Assembly (NCBI GenBank): GCA_020348765.1
Contig: CP070753.1
Location: forward strand, 2,775,525 to 2,783,024
DNA from: Burkholderiales bacterium
Lineage (GTDB): Bacteria; Pseudomonadota; Gammaproteobacteria; Burkholderiales; Burkholderiaceae_E
Length of the DNA stretch: 7,500 nt
Direction of reading: 5' to 3'
Both the position numbers and the translations under genes were made by a program. Under the pieces are notes generated by a model that saw only the letters and a program-made list of their open reading frames with translations, made no database searches and was not told the origin of the DNA. Shown here piece by piece: positions 1 to 5,851 of this stretch (within the stretch, counting starts at the first letter, position 1; every line of letters starts with the position of its first letter).

Positions 1-580
1 AATTGGGGATCCTTTCGCGCAGGCTACGGATGAACTCGCCGAACTGCTGCGGTACGGCGTAGCCGACCGTGTCCGGGACGTTGAACGTGGTCGCGCCCTC
101 CTTGATCACCGCCTCCAGCACGCGGCACAGGAAGTCGATCTCGGAGCGGCTGCCATCCTCGGGCGAGAACTCGACGTTGTCGCTGAACTTGCGCGCGAAG
201 CGCACGGCCAGGCGCGCCTGCTCGTGCACCTGCTCGGGCGTGAGCCGCAGCTTCTTCTCCATGTGCAGCGGAGAGGTCGCGATGAAGGTGTGGATGCGCT
301 TGGACTCGGCGCCCTGCAAGGCCTCGGCCGCGCGCGAGATGTCGCGGTCATTGGCGCGGGCCAGCGAGCACACGGTCGAATCGCGCACCGCTGCGGCGAT
401 CGCCTTGACCGCTTCGTAGTCGCCGTTGGAGGCGGCCGCGAAGCCGGCCTCGATCACGTCGACCCGAAGCCGCTCGAGCTGCTTGGCGATGCGCAGCTTC
501 TCGTCGCGCGTCATCGAGGCGCCCGGGCTCTGCTCGCCGTCGCGCAGCGTGGTGTCGAAGATGATCAATCGGTCGGACAT
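1..580 (-). CDS. leuA: 2-isopropylmalate synthase, N-terminal part (runs off left edge)
   Basis: Catalyses the first committed step of leucine biosynthesis: 2-oxoisovalerate plus acetyl-CoA gives 2-isopropylmalate, in the cytoplasm. The visible 193 residues open with [20 protein letters not shown], the signature of the DRE-TIM (HMGL-like) barrel family; R13 and D14 of TTLRDG are the expected catalytic and metal-binding positions. IEAGF (43-47), the [15 protein letters not shown] block (97-111), [10 protein letters not shown] (138-147) and PDTVGY (169-174) follow in the family order. The HxH metal motif and the C-terminal leucine-binding regulatory domain would lie outside the window; the family is usually about 510 residues. 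The ATG at 578-580 is preceded by a GGAG ribosome-binding sequence at 590-593. It is probably transcribed from the promoter at 777-805 through a leucine-rich leader ORF, so leucine-dependent attenuation is likely (inference). The identification itself is nearly certain. Confidence 0.97.
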   Translation of the reverse strand, partial: MSDRLIIFDTTLRDGEQSPGASMTRDEKLRIAKQLERLRVDVIEAGFAAASNGDYEAVKAIAAAVRDSTVCSLARANDRDISRAAEALQGAESKRIHTFIATSPLHMEKKLRLTPEQVHEQARLAVRFARKFSDNVEFSPEDGSRSEIDFLCRVLEAVIKEGATTFNVPDTVGYAVPQQFGEFIRSLRERIPN

Positions 581-632
581 GATGCCTTTCTCCAAGGGGA
601 CCTGCGGACCCTGCCTCGTCGGCGCGGCCCAC

Positions 633-667
633 TGAAAAACGCAAGAAAGAGAGGGGGTGTGGGAGTG
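633..667 (-). promoter_or_regulatory. G-poor CU-rich tract between leader stop and leuA (possible Rho loading site)
   Basis: Immediately after the leader stop codon the transcript has 25 nt without a single G (667-643), rich in C then U, followed by GCG and a five-U run (635-639). In a genome this GC-rich such a C-over-G segment is conspicuous and resembles Rho utilisation sites. No GC-rich stem abuts the U run, so I do not call an intrinsic terminator. Further downstream, GGGCCGC (624-630) can pair with GCGGCCC (702-708) and CGAGGC (613-618) with GCCTCG (676-681) in the leader. Alternative structures linking leader translation to leuA expression are therefore possible. Function is inferred. 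Confidence 0.35.
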
Positions 668-769
668 TCAGCGCGCGAGGCGCAGTAGCAGCCCGCGCAG
701 CGGGCCGCCTAGCGCTTCGCGGAGAAGCGCCGAGCCGGGAAAGCCGGAAATGGCGAAGAACGTAGCCAT
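668..769 (-). CDS. putative leucine leader peptide (attenuator) of leuA, 33 aa
   Basis: A short ORF of 33 codons (ATG 767-769, TGA 668-670) ends 87 bases before the leuA start, on the same strand. It contains 8 leucines among 33 residues and ends GLLLRLAR. Leu codons 27-29 are CTG-CTA-CTG (683-691), followed by CTC at codon 31. The uncommon CTA codon also occurs at codon 20, and such use of a rarer Leu codon is typical of leucine attenuators such as enteric leuL. Two strong hairpins lie inside the ORF: GCGCTTC/GAAGCGC (712-730) and a 9-bp stem with one GU pair (688-708). The Leu codons 27-28 fall at the 3' arm of the second stem. No Shine-Dalgarno precedes the ATG, and the predicted transcription start is about at the ATG, so it may be read as a leaderless message. 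The peptide itself probably has no function beyond being translated. That it is a leader is inference from position, codon content and structure; chance occurrence in GC-rich DNA is the alternative. Confidence 0.66.
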   Translation of the reverse strand: MATFFAISGFPGSALLREALGGPLRGLLLRLAR

Positions 770-776
770 GCGAGGG

Positions 777-805
777 ACTATATCCGTTGCCCGAACGCCA
801 CGCAA
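777..805 (-). promoter_or_regulatory. sigma70-type promoter for the leader-leuA transcript
   Basis: On the minus strand TTGCGT (800-805) and TATAGT (777-782) are separated by exactly 17 bases; the -10 differs from TATAAT at one position. It begins just past the stop codon of the upstream aldolase gene and points at leuA. The expected start of transcription, about 7 bases after the -10, falls at or next to the leader ATG (769). A dyad GTTGC-N11-GCAAC (786-806) lies between and over the promoter elements and could be an operator (inference). The match is by eye only. Confidence 0.6.
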
Positions 806-809
806 CCGA

Positions 810-1856
810 TCACGGGCGCGCCTGTTGCACCAGCGCCGCCCCGACCCGCCGCAGGGCCTCCTCGATGTCGTCGGCCGACACGTCGAGGTGTGTCACGGCA
901 CGCACCGTGCCCGGTCCGGTCGCCACCATCCCGACCGCGCACGACTCGAGCGCCGCCACGAATGCCGCGGCGGTCATCGAAGTGCCCGCGACGTCGAAGA
1001 TCACGATGTTGGTCTCGACGCTGCCCGGATCGATCGCGATCCCGGGCAGCGCGGCCAGGCCCTCGGCGAGTCGCCGCGCGTTGACATGGTCGTCGGCCAA
1101 GCGCTCGACATGGTGGTCGAGCGCGTGCAGCGCGGCCGCGGCCAGGATGCCGGCCTGTCGCATGGCACCGCCCCAGCGCTGCTTGATGCGCCAGGCCTCG
1201 CGGATGAATGCGGCGTCGCCGGCGAGCACGGCGCCGACCGGCGCGCCAAGCCCCTTGGTGAAGTCGATCCACACCGAGTCGAACGGTGCGCAGTAGCGCG
1301 CCGCCGCAACGCCCGTCGCCACGACCGCGTTCATCAGGCGCGCGCCGTCCAGGTGCATCACCAGCCCGCACTCGCGCGCGGCGGCCGCGACCGACTCGAT
1401 CGTGGCCAGCGGCCAGACCGTGCCGCCGCCCATGTTCGCCGTCTGCTCGACGACGACCACCCGCGAGCGCGGGGCATACCGGTTGTCGCCCCGGAACGCA
1501 CCGCGCACCGCCTCGGGCCCGAACACGCCACGCTCGCCGTGCACCGAGCGCGCCATCACGCCGGCCAGCGCCGCCGGGCCGCCGCCCTCGAAGTGCACGA
1601 CGTGCGCGGTCGCATCGCAGATCACCTCGTCGCCCGGCCGGCAGTGCACGGCCAGCGCGATTTCGTTGCACATCGTCCCCGACGGCAGGAACACGGCATC
1701 GTCCTTGCCCAGCAGCGTGCAGATGCGCTCGCGCAGCCGGTTGACGGTCGGGTCGCGCATGCGCTGCTCGTCGCCGACTTCGGCCGCCGCCATCGCGGCA
1801 CGCATCGCTGCGGTCGGACGTGTCTGCGTGTCACTGAACAGTTCGATGTATTGCAC
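810..1856 (-). CDS. ltaE: low-specificity L-threonine aldolase
   Basis: PLP-dependent fold-type I enzyme that cleaves L-threonine or L-allo-threonine to glycine and acetaldehyde, supplying glycine. The 348-residue protein has the family length. Landmarks in order are FSDTQTRP (7-14), DPTVNRL near 35-41, FLPSGTMCNEIAL (56-68), AHVVHFEGGGPAAL (84-97), MHLDGARL (167-174; D170 and R173 are the expected PLP-ring and substrate contacts), and DFTKGLGAPVG (198-208) with K201 as the Schiff-base lysine. The start is GTG (1854-1856) preceded by AAGGAGG, giving Met-Gln-Tyr-Ile; no ATG fits better. The gap to the upstream transporter stop is only 13 bases and the ribosome-binding site sits in it, so the two are almost certainly co-transcribed and probably translationally coupled. 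The protein could alternatively prefer another beta-hydroxy amino acid such as phenylserine, since substrate range in this family is broad. Confidence 0.93.
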   Translation of the reverse strand: MQYIELFSDTQTRPTAAMRAAMAAAEVGDEQRMRDPTVNRLRERICTLLGKDDAVFLPSGTMCNEIALAVHCRPGDEVICDATAHVVHFEGGGPAALAGVMARSVHGERGVFGPEAVRGAFRGDNRYAPRSRVVVVEQTANMGGGTVWPLATIESVAAAARECGLVMHLDGARLMNAVVATGVAAARYCAPFDSVWIDFTKGLGAPVGAVLAGDAAFIREAWRIKQRWGGAMRQAGILAAAALHALDHHVERLADDHVNARRLAEGLAALPGIAIDPGSVETNIVIFDVAGTSMTAAAFVAALESCAVGMVATGPGTVRAVTHLDVSADDIEEALRRVGAALVQQARP

Positions 1857-1869
1857 CGCGCCCTCCTTG

Positions 1870-2805
1870 TCAGCCTGCGCGCTCGGCCCGCGCGGCGACG
1901 AATATCCCGGCCATCAGCAACGCGAAGCCGAGGCCCTGCAGCGCCGTGAAACCCTCGCCGAGGAACAGCCACGCGAGCAGCGCCGAGCCGATCGGCTCGC
2001 CCAGAATCGCGACTGCGACGAACGCGGCCGACAGCCGCCGCAGCGACCAGTTCAGGATCGTGTGCCCGGTCAGCTGCGGCCCGAGTGCCAGCGCGGCCAC
2101 TGCCAGCAATGCCGCGCCGGTCATGTCCCACGGCGGCGTGCCGGCGGCGATCGCTGCCACGAGCAGCACGGCCGCCGTTGCCGCGTACACGATCCAGACA
2201 TAGGCCAGTAGCGACAGATTGCGGCTCAGAGCCCGACCGACCAGCAGGTAGCCCGAGATTGCGACCGCGCCGGCCAGCGCCAGCAGATTGCCCAGCAGCG
2301 GCGCACCGTGCTCGACCGCCGGCGCACCGGGAGCCGCGGCGCCGCCCGCTGCCCAGGTGTCGCTCAGAAAGATCAGCCCGGCACCGGCGATCGACATGCC
2401 GATGCCGGCGACCACGGCCGCGGCCGGCCGCTCGCGCAGGAAGAGCCAGGCGCCCAGCCCGACCCAGATCGGATTGGTCGTGACCAGCGCCACGCTGTTG
2501 GCGACCGAGGTGTATCGCAGTGAAGCGATCCAGGTCGCAAAGTGCAGCGCCAGCAGCACGCCGGCGGCGCCCGCTGTTGCCCAGTCCCGCCTCGGCAGTC
2601 GCCGCAGTTCGGCGCCGCACCGCTTCCAGGCCAGCGGCGTCAGCACCAGCGCCGCCAGCAGCAGCCGCCCGGAGGCGATCGCCAGCGATCCCGCGCCTTC
2701 GGCCTGTGCCAGGCGGATCAGCAGCGACGCCAGCGAGACGACCAGAACGCCGAGCGCCAGCCACGCGAACACGGCCCGCGAACCCGCTCTCGCCGTCGCC
2801 GTCAT
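1870..2805 (-). CDS. EamA-family (DMT superfamily) transporter, probable metabolite exporter
   Basis: A 311-residue inner-membrane protein with two EamA halves, about ten hydrophobic helices in all. The first helix is near residues 13-31. The hallmark ends of each half are visible: ATWIASLRYTSVANSVALVTTNPIWV (90-115) in the first half and HTILNWSLRRLSAAFVAVAILGEPIGS in the second, each followed by the conserved alpha-helix with an ER/GE pair. Family members export amino acids and other small metabolites (RhtA for threonine/homoserine, YdcZ/RhaT relatives). The substrate here cannot be read from sequence. Co-transcription with a threonine aldolase 13 bases downstream makes a threonine- or glycine-related compound a reasonable guess. 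The ATG at 2803-2805 has no clear Shine-Dalgarno sequence. A residue 34-60 region rich in Ala/Leu marks helix 2. No cleavable signal peptide is expected. Confidence 0.9.
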   Translation of the reverse strand: MTATARAGSRAVFAWLALGVLVVSLASLLIRLAQAEGAGSLAIASGRLLLAALVLTPLAWKRCGAELRRLPRRDWATAGAAGVLLALHFATWIASLRYTSVANSVALVTTNPIWVGLGAWLFLRERPAAAVVAGIGMSIAGAGLIFLSDTWAAGGAAAPGAPAVEHGAPLLGNLLALAGAVAISGYLLVGRALSRNLSLLAYVWIVYAATAAVLLVAAIAAGTPPWDMTGAALLAVAALALGPQLTGHTILNWSLRRLSAAFVAVAILGEPIGSALLAWLFLGEGFTALQGLGFALLMAGIFVAARAERAG

Positions 2806-2896
2806 CGTGCCGTGCGCTATGGCGCCGATCGGGCCGCGCGCACCGGCGCCGGGGCCGTCATCGAGCTGAGCATCCGGAGCCCGCGCAGTCGCCGAC
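2806..2896. other. short intergenic region between dcd and the transporter
   Basis: 91 bases separate the dcd stop from the transporter start. The region contains the 10-bp palindrome CCGGCGCCGG but no U run, so no intrinsic terminator is recognisable in either direction, and I see no convincing promoter. Read-through from dcd into the transporter-aldolase pair is therefore possible. Confidence 0.4.
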
Positions 2897-3463
2897 TCAG
2901 GTGCGCGGGAGCGTGACGCCGCGCTGGCCCTGGTACTTGCCGCCCCGGTCGAGATAGGACACTTCGCACGGCTCGTCGGACTCGAGGAAGATCACCTGCG
3001 CGCAGCCCTCGCCCGCGTAGATCCGGGCCGGCAGCGGCGTGCTGTTGGAGAACTCCAGCGTGACATGCCCTTCCCATTCGGGCTCGAGCGGCGTCACGTT
3101 GACGATGATGCCGCAACGCGCGTAGGTCGACTTGCCCAGGCAGATGGTCAGCACGTTGCGCGGGATCCGGAAGAACTCGACCGTGCGCGCCAGCGCGAAC
3201 GAGTTCGGCGGGATGATGCACACGTCGCCGCGGAAGTCGACGAAGCTTCGCTCATCGAAGGCCTTGGGGTCGACGATGCTCGAATTGATGTTGGTGAAGA
3301 TCTTGAACTCGTTGGCACAACGCACGTCGTAGCCATAGCTCGAAGTGCCGTACGAGACGATGCGCCGGCCTTCGACGCTGCGGACCTGCCCTGGCTCGAA
3401 CGGATCGATCATGCCGTGGGACTCGGCCATGCGGCGGATCCAGCGATCGGACTTGATGCTCAT
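2897..3463 (-). CDS. dcd: dCTP deaminase
   Basis: Deaminates dCTP to dUTP, the main route to dUMP and so dTTP in proteobacteria, in the cytoplasm; it acts as a homotrimer of the dUTPase-like fold. The protein is 188 residues, the usual length. It begins [19 protein letters not shown] and carries [13 protein letters not shown] (37-49), [14 protein letters not shown] (56-69), [20 protein letters not shown] (82-101) and [32 protein letters not shown] (109-140). R116 in STYARCG and E137 in TLEFSN occupy the positions of the catalytic Arg and Glu of the E. coli enzyme (R115/E138 there). [12 protein letters not shown] closes the chain. The open frame continues upstream antisense to the next gene, but the ATG at 3461-3463, preceded by GAGG, matches the conserved N-terminus. 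It is divergent from the PLP-enzyme gene. This is a variant common in betaproteobacteria and differs from the shorter-motif E. coli form. Confidence 0.97.
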   Translation of the reverse strand: MSIKSDRWIRRMAESHGMIDPFEPGQVRSVEGRRIVSYGTSSYGYDVRCANEFKIFTNINSSIVDPKAFDERSFVDFRGDVCIIPPNSFALARTVEFFRIPRNVLTICLGKSTYARCGIIVNVTPLEPEWEGHVTLEFSNSTPLPARIYAGEGCAQVIFLESDEPCEVSYLDRGGKYQGQRGVTLPRT

Positions 3464-3574
3464 CGGGACGAACCTCGAACGGGCGCTGCGAGCCTGCGGC
3501 GCGGGCAGGCTAAGATGCCCGCCGGTGGCCGCACGAGCCGCGATTGTCACCAAACCCCGCACGCGAGGCAAATC
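3464..3574. promoter_or_regulatory. divergent promoter region between dcd and the D-threonine-aldolase-like gene
   Basis: 111 bases serve two divergent genes. A perfect 7-bp inverted repeat GCGGGCA-N8-TGCCCGC (3501-3522) encloses a -10-like TAAGAT (3511-3516) on the plus strand, although no good -35 is visible 17 bases upstream. On the minus strand, TTGCCT (3566-3571) and GACAAT (3543-3548) with a 17-base spacer are a weak candidate promoter for dcd, overlapping the ribosome-binding site of the plus-strand gene. The dyad could be a regulator site or an RNA hairpin in the dcd 5' leader. All of this is by eye. Confidence 0.4.
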
Positions 3575-4735
3575 ATGGCGATCCCCCCACCCGCGGCAGT
3601 CGGCGATCCGGTCGAAGCCATCGACACGCCGGCGCTCGTGCTCGACATGCCGGCGTTCGAGCGCAACCTCGATGCCCTGGACGCTGCATTCGAATCGGCG
3701 CGCGCGGGGCGCGACGACGGCGCGGCGCCGCTCGCGCTGCGCCCGCATGCCAAGTCGCACAAGTGTCCGGACATCGCGCGCATCCAGCTCGCGCGCGGCG
3801 CGATCGGCGTGTGCTGCCAGAAGGGCGCCGAGGCCGAGGTGTTCGTCGAGGCCGGCATCGGCGACGTGCTGATCACCAACGAGCTGGTCGGGCAGGCCAA
3901 GGCCGAACGCGTGGCCCGGCTGGCGCGGCGGGCCCGCGTCGGCGTGTGCGTCGACCATCGGCTGCAGGTCGAGCAGCTCGGCCGCGCCGCGCACGAGGCC
4001 GGCACAGTCGTCGAGCTTCTGATCGAGCTGGACGTCGGCCAGCAGCGTTGCGGCGTGGCCGACGCCGAAGCGGCCGTGGCTCTGGCCCGCATCATCGCCA
4101 CGCAGCCGGCGCTGCGGCTGCGTGGCCTGCAGGCCTACCACGGCAGCGCGCAGCACCTGCGCGCTGCGGCATCTCGGCGCGAGGCCATTGCGACCGCAAC
4201 GGCGCGCGCGCGCGCGGCACGCGACGCGCTGCTCGGCGCCGGGTTCGCGTGCGACGAGATCTGCGGTGCGGGCACCGGCACCTTCGTCGAGGAGGCCGCC
4301 GGAGGCGTCTACACCGAGCTGCAGCCGGGATCCTACGTGTTCATGGACCTGGACTATCGGCGCAACCTGAGCGCCCCGGCAGACCCCGATCTGCGCCAGG
4401 CGCTGTTCGTGCTGTGTTCGGTGATCAGCCGTGCGCACGGTGGCGGGGCACGCGCGATCCTCGACGCCGGCCTGAAGGCGTTCGCGGTCGACTCCGGCGC
4501 GCCGGAGCCGCTCGCGCCCGGCTGGCGCACCGATCGGCTGTCCGACGAGCACTGCGTGCTGCGCCCGGCCGAGGACGCGCCGGCCGAGGCGCCGGCGCTC
4601 GAGGTCGGCGCACGCATGCTGATGGTCCCGGGCCACTGCGACCCGACGGTCAACCTGCACGACTGGATCTGCGCGGTGCGCCACGGACGGGTCGAGGCCG
4701 TGTGGCCGGTGGCCGCCCGCGGGGCACTCGGCTGA
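3575..4735 (+). CDS. DSD1-family PLP enzyme, D-threonine / 3-hydroxy-D-aspartate aldolase-like
   Basis: A fold-type III (alanine-racemase-like barrel) PLP enzyme of 386 residues. This family cleaves D-beta-hydroxy amino acids to glycine or glyoxylate-level products (D-threonine aldolase, 3-hydroxy-D-aspartate aldolase) or dehydrates D-serine, using a divalent metal. The N-terminal barrel starts at [17 protein letters not shown] (16-32). [14 protein letters not shown] (56-69) contains K60, the expected Schiff-base lysine, and [13 protein letters not shown] and [10 protein letters not shown] follow. The C-terminal beta domain ends with [13 protein letters not shown]354 and D356 correspond to the metal ligands of D-threonine aldolase. 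The ATG at 3575-3577 is preceded by GAGG and is the only start that fits the family; the frame is open further upstream only because it lies antisense to dcd. The conserved [16 protein letters not shown] segment favours an aldolase over a D-serine dehydratase, but the substrate remains inferred. The gene is followed by the 14-bp repeat array. Confidence 0.9.
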   Translation: MAIPPPAAVGDPVEAIDTPALVLDMPAFERNLDALDAAFESARAGRDDGAAPLALRPHAKSHKCPDIARIQLARGAIGVCCQKGAEAEVFVEAGIGDVLITNELVGQAKAERVARLARRARVGVCVDHRLQVEQLGRAAHEAGTVVELLIELDVGQQRCGVADAEAAVALARIIATQPALRLRGLQAYHGSAQHLRAAASRREAIATATARARAARDALLGAGFACDEICGAGTGTFVEEAAGGVYTELQPGSYVFMDLDYRRNLSAPADPDLRQALFVLCSVISRAHGGGARAILDAGLKAFAVDSGAPEPLAPGWRTDRLSDEHCVLRPAEDAPAEAPALEVGARMLMVPGHCDPTVNLHDWICAVRHGRVEAVWPVAARGALG

Positions 4736-4900
4736 AGGCGCCGCGGCCGAGGTTCGATGGCCGAGGTTCGATGGCCGAGGTTCGATGGCCGAGGTTCGAT
4801 GGCCGAGGTGGCTTGGCGCCGCGCCGTGGCCGGGGCACTGCCTCGGGGGGCGCGGCACAGGGGCGCGCGAGCCGGGTTCGATTCGGGTACGATCGCGCCG
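4736..4900. other. intergenic region with tandem repeat upstream of moxR
   Basis: 165 bases between the aldolase-like gene and moxR. The first half is the 14-bp repeat array. The second half has no recognisable terminator for the upstream gene. A -10-like TACGAT (4888-4893) lies 7 bases before the moxR ATG, without a convincing -35. Confidence 0.5.
4745..4809 (+). repeat. 14-bp perfect tandem repeat GGCCGAGGTTCGAT, 4.6 copies
   Basis: Four exact copies (4745-4758, 4759-4772, 4773-4786, 4787-4800) are followed by a 9-base partial copy (4801-4809). The array starts 10 bases after the stop of the aldolase-like gene. A 9-base direct repeat GGCGCCGCG flanks it (4737-4745 and 4815-4823). Each unit junction creates an ATG (4757, 4771, 4785, 4799); because 14 is not a multiple of three these cycle through reading frames, and those at 4757 and 4799 are in frame with moxR. 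Identity between copies suggests recent expansion by slippage and likely copy-number variation between strains (inference). The short unit and absence of spacers rule out CRISPR. Confidence 0.95.
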
Positions 4901-5848
4901 ATGTCAGAGCCCGACGCCCCTGCCGCGCCCGACGCGAGCAAACCGCCCCGCCTGCCCGAAGATGTCGACGGCCTGCTGGCGCTGCTCTCGGCGCACGACT
5001 ACGTCTGCGACCGGCGTCTCGCGACCGCGCTCTACCTGAGCACTCGGCTGGATCGGCCGCTCTTCCTCGAAGGCGAGGCCGGCGTGGGCAAGACCGAGCT
5101 GGCCAAGACCCTGGCATCGGCGCTTCGGACCCGGCTGATCCGCCTGCAGTGCTACGAGGGGCTCGACGTGGCGCAGGCCGCCTACGAATGGAACGTGGGC
5201 CGCCAGCTGGTCGAGGTCCGTCTGGCCGAAGCCTTGCACGACAGCGACCGCAGCAGCCTGGAGCTGGCGCTGTACGGGCGGGACATGCTGATCGAGCGTC
5301 CGCTGCTGGCCGCACTGACCGCGCCGCTGCGCCCGGTGCTGCTGATCGACGAACTGGACCGGGCCGACGAGCCGTTCGAGGCCTTCCTGCTCGAGTTCCT
5401 CGCCGAGTACCAGATCACGATCCCGGAGCTCGGCCCGGTCCGTGCCGTCGAGCCGCCGCTGGTGATCATCACCTCGAACCGGACCCGCGAGATCCATGAC
5501 GCGCTGAAGCGCCGCTGCCTGTACCACTGGGTCGACTTCCCCTCGGCCGAGCGCGAGCTCGAGATCCTGCAGCGGCGCGTGCCGCAGGCCAGCGAAGCGC
5601 TGGTGCGCCAGGTCGTCGCCTTCGTACAGCAGATGCGCGATCTCGACCTGTTCAAGGCGCCCGGAATCGCCGAGACCATCGACTGGGCCCAGGCGCTGCT
5701 CGCGCTCGATTACAGCGGGCTGGACGCGGCCACGATCGGCGACACGATCGGGGTGCTGCTGAAGTACCAGGAGGACATCGAGCGCCTGGATGCGCCGGAA
5801 ATCGCGCGCGTGCTGCAGGCCTCGCGCGGCCCGGGCGAGGCCGGCTGA
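4901..5848 (+). CDS. MoxR-family AAA+ ATPase, CoxD-like
   Basis: A 315-residue AAA+ ATPase of the MoxR branch, chaperone-like machines that work with VWA-domain partners to remodel or insert cofactors into target enzymes. Motifs: Walker A GEAGVGKT (58-65), [16 protein letters not shown] (83-98), Walker [13 protein letters not shown] (146-157), [12 protein letters not shown] (167-178), sensor 1 in [20 protein letters not shown] (191-210) with N193, and a candidate arginine finger at R204/R205. The combination CYEGLD...YEWN and [10 protein letters not shown] is that of the CoxD-like subgroup, known from CO dehydrogenase maturation. The ATG at 4901 is chosen because the sequence after it matches family N-termini; the open frame extends back into the tandem repeat, but that extension is low-complexity. 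No Shine-Dalgarno is visible, and a -10-like TACGAT ends 7 bases before the ATG, so a leaderless transcript is possible. It lies 3 bases from the VWA gene and is certainly in operon with it. Confidence 0.92.
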   Translation: MSEPDAPAAPDASKPPRLPEDVDGLLALLSAHDYVCDRRLATALYLSTRLDRPLFLEGEAGVGKTELAKTLASALRTRLIRLQCYEGLDVAQAAYEWNVGRQLVEVRLAEALHDSDRSSLELALYGRDMLIERPLLAALTAPLRPVLLIDELDRADEPFEAFLLEFLAEYQITIPELGPVRAVEPPLVIITSNRTREIHDALKRRCLYHWVDFPSAERELEILQRRVPQASEALVRQVVAFVQQMRDLDLFKAPGIAETIDWAQALLALDYSGLDAATIGDTIGVLLKYQEDIERLDAPEIARVLQASRGPGEAG

Positions 5849-5851
5849 GCG

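Noticed and set aside
635..650. Intrinsic terminator at the U run between leader and leuA
   Set aside because: The bases before the U run are CU-rich and cannot form an adjacent GC stem; only 5-bp pairing CCCAC/GUGGG across the U run is possible, which is the wrong geometry.
657..1949. 430-codon plus-strand frame over the aldolase gene
   Set aside because: It is antisense to ltaE, whose motifs and start are clear; the composition is Arg/His-rich as expected for the shadow of a high-GC gene.
2897..4858. Very long minus-strand reading frame that would extend dcd by about 465 residues upstream
   Set aside because: The extension lies antisense to the DSD1-family gene and the repeat; the conserved Dcd N-terminus starts at 3463 with a ribosome-binding sequence, and the upstream peptide is a GC-bias shadow.
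4745..4890. tRNA T-loop-like GGTTCGAT in each repeat unit and GGGTTCGATTC near 4874
   Set aside because: No matching T-stem, anticodon arm or acceptor stem can be built around these; there is no tRNA gene or remnant.
4757..4900. Earlier moxR start at the ATGs inside the 14-bp repeat
   Set aside because: It would add a low-complexity repeat-encoded N-terminus not expected in MoxR proteins; the ATG at 4901 gives a normal family length.
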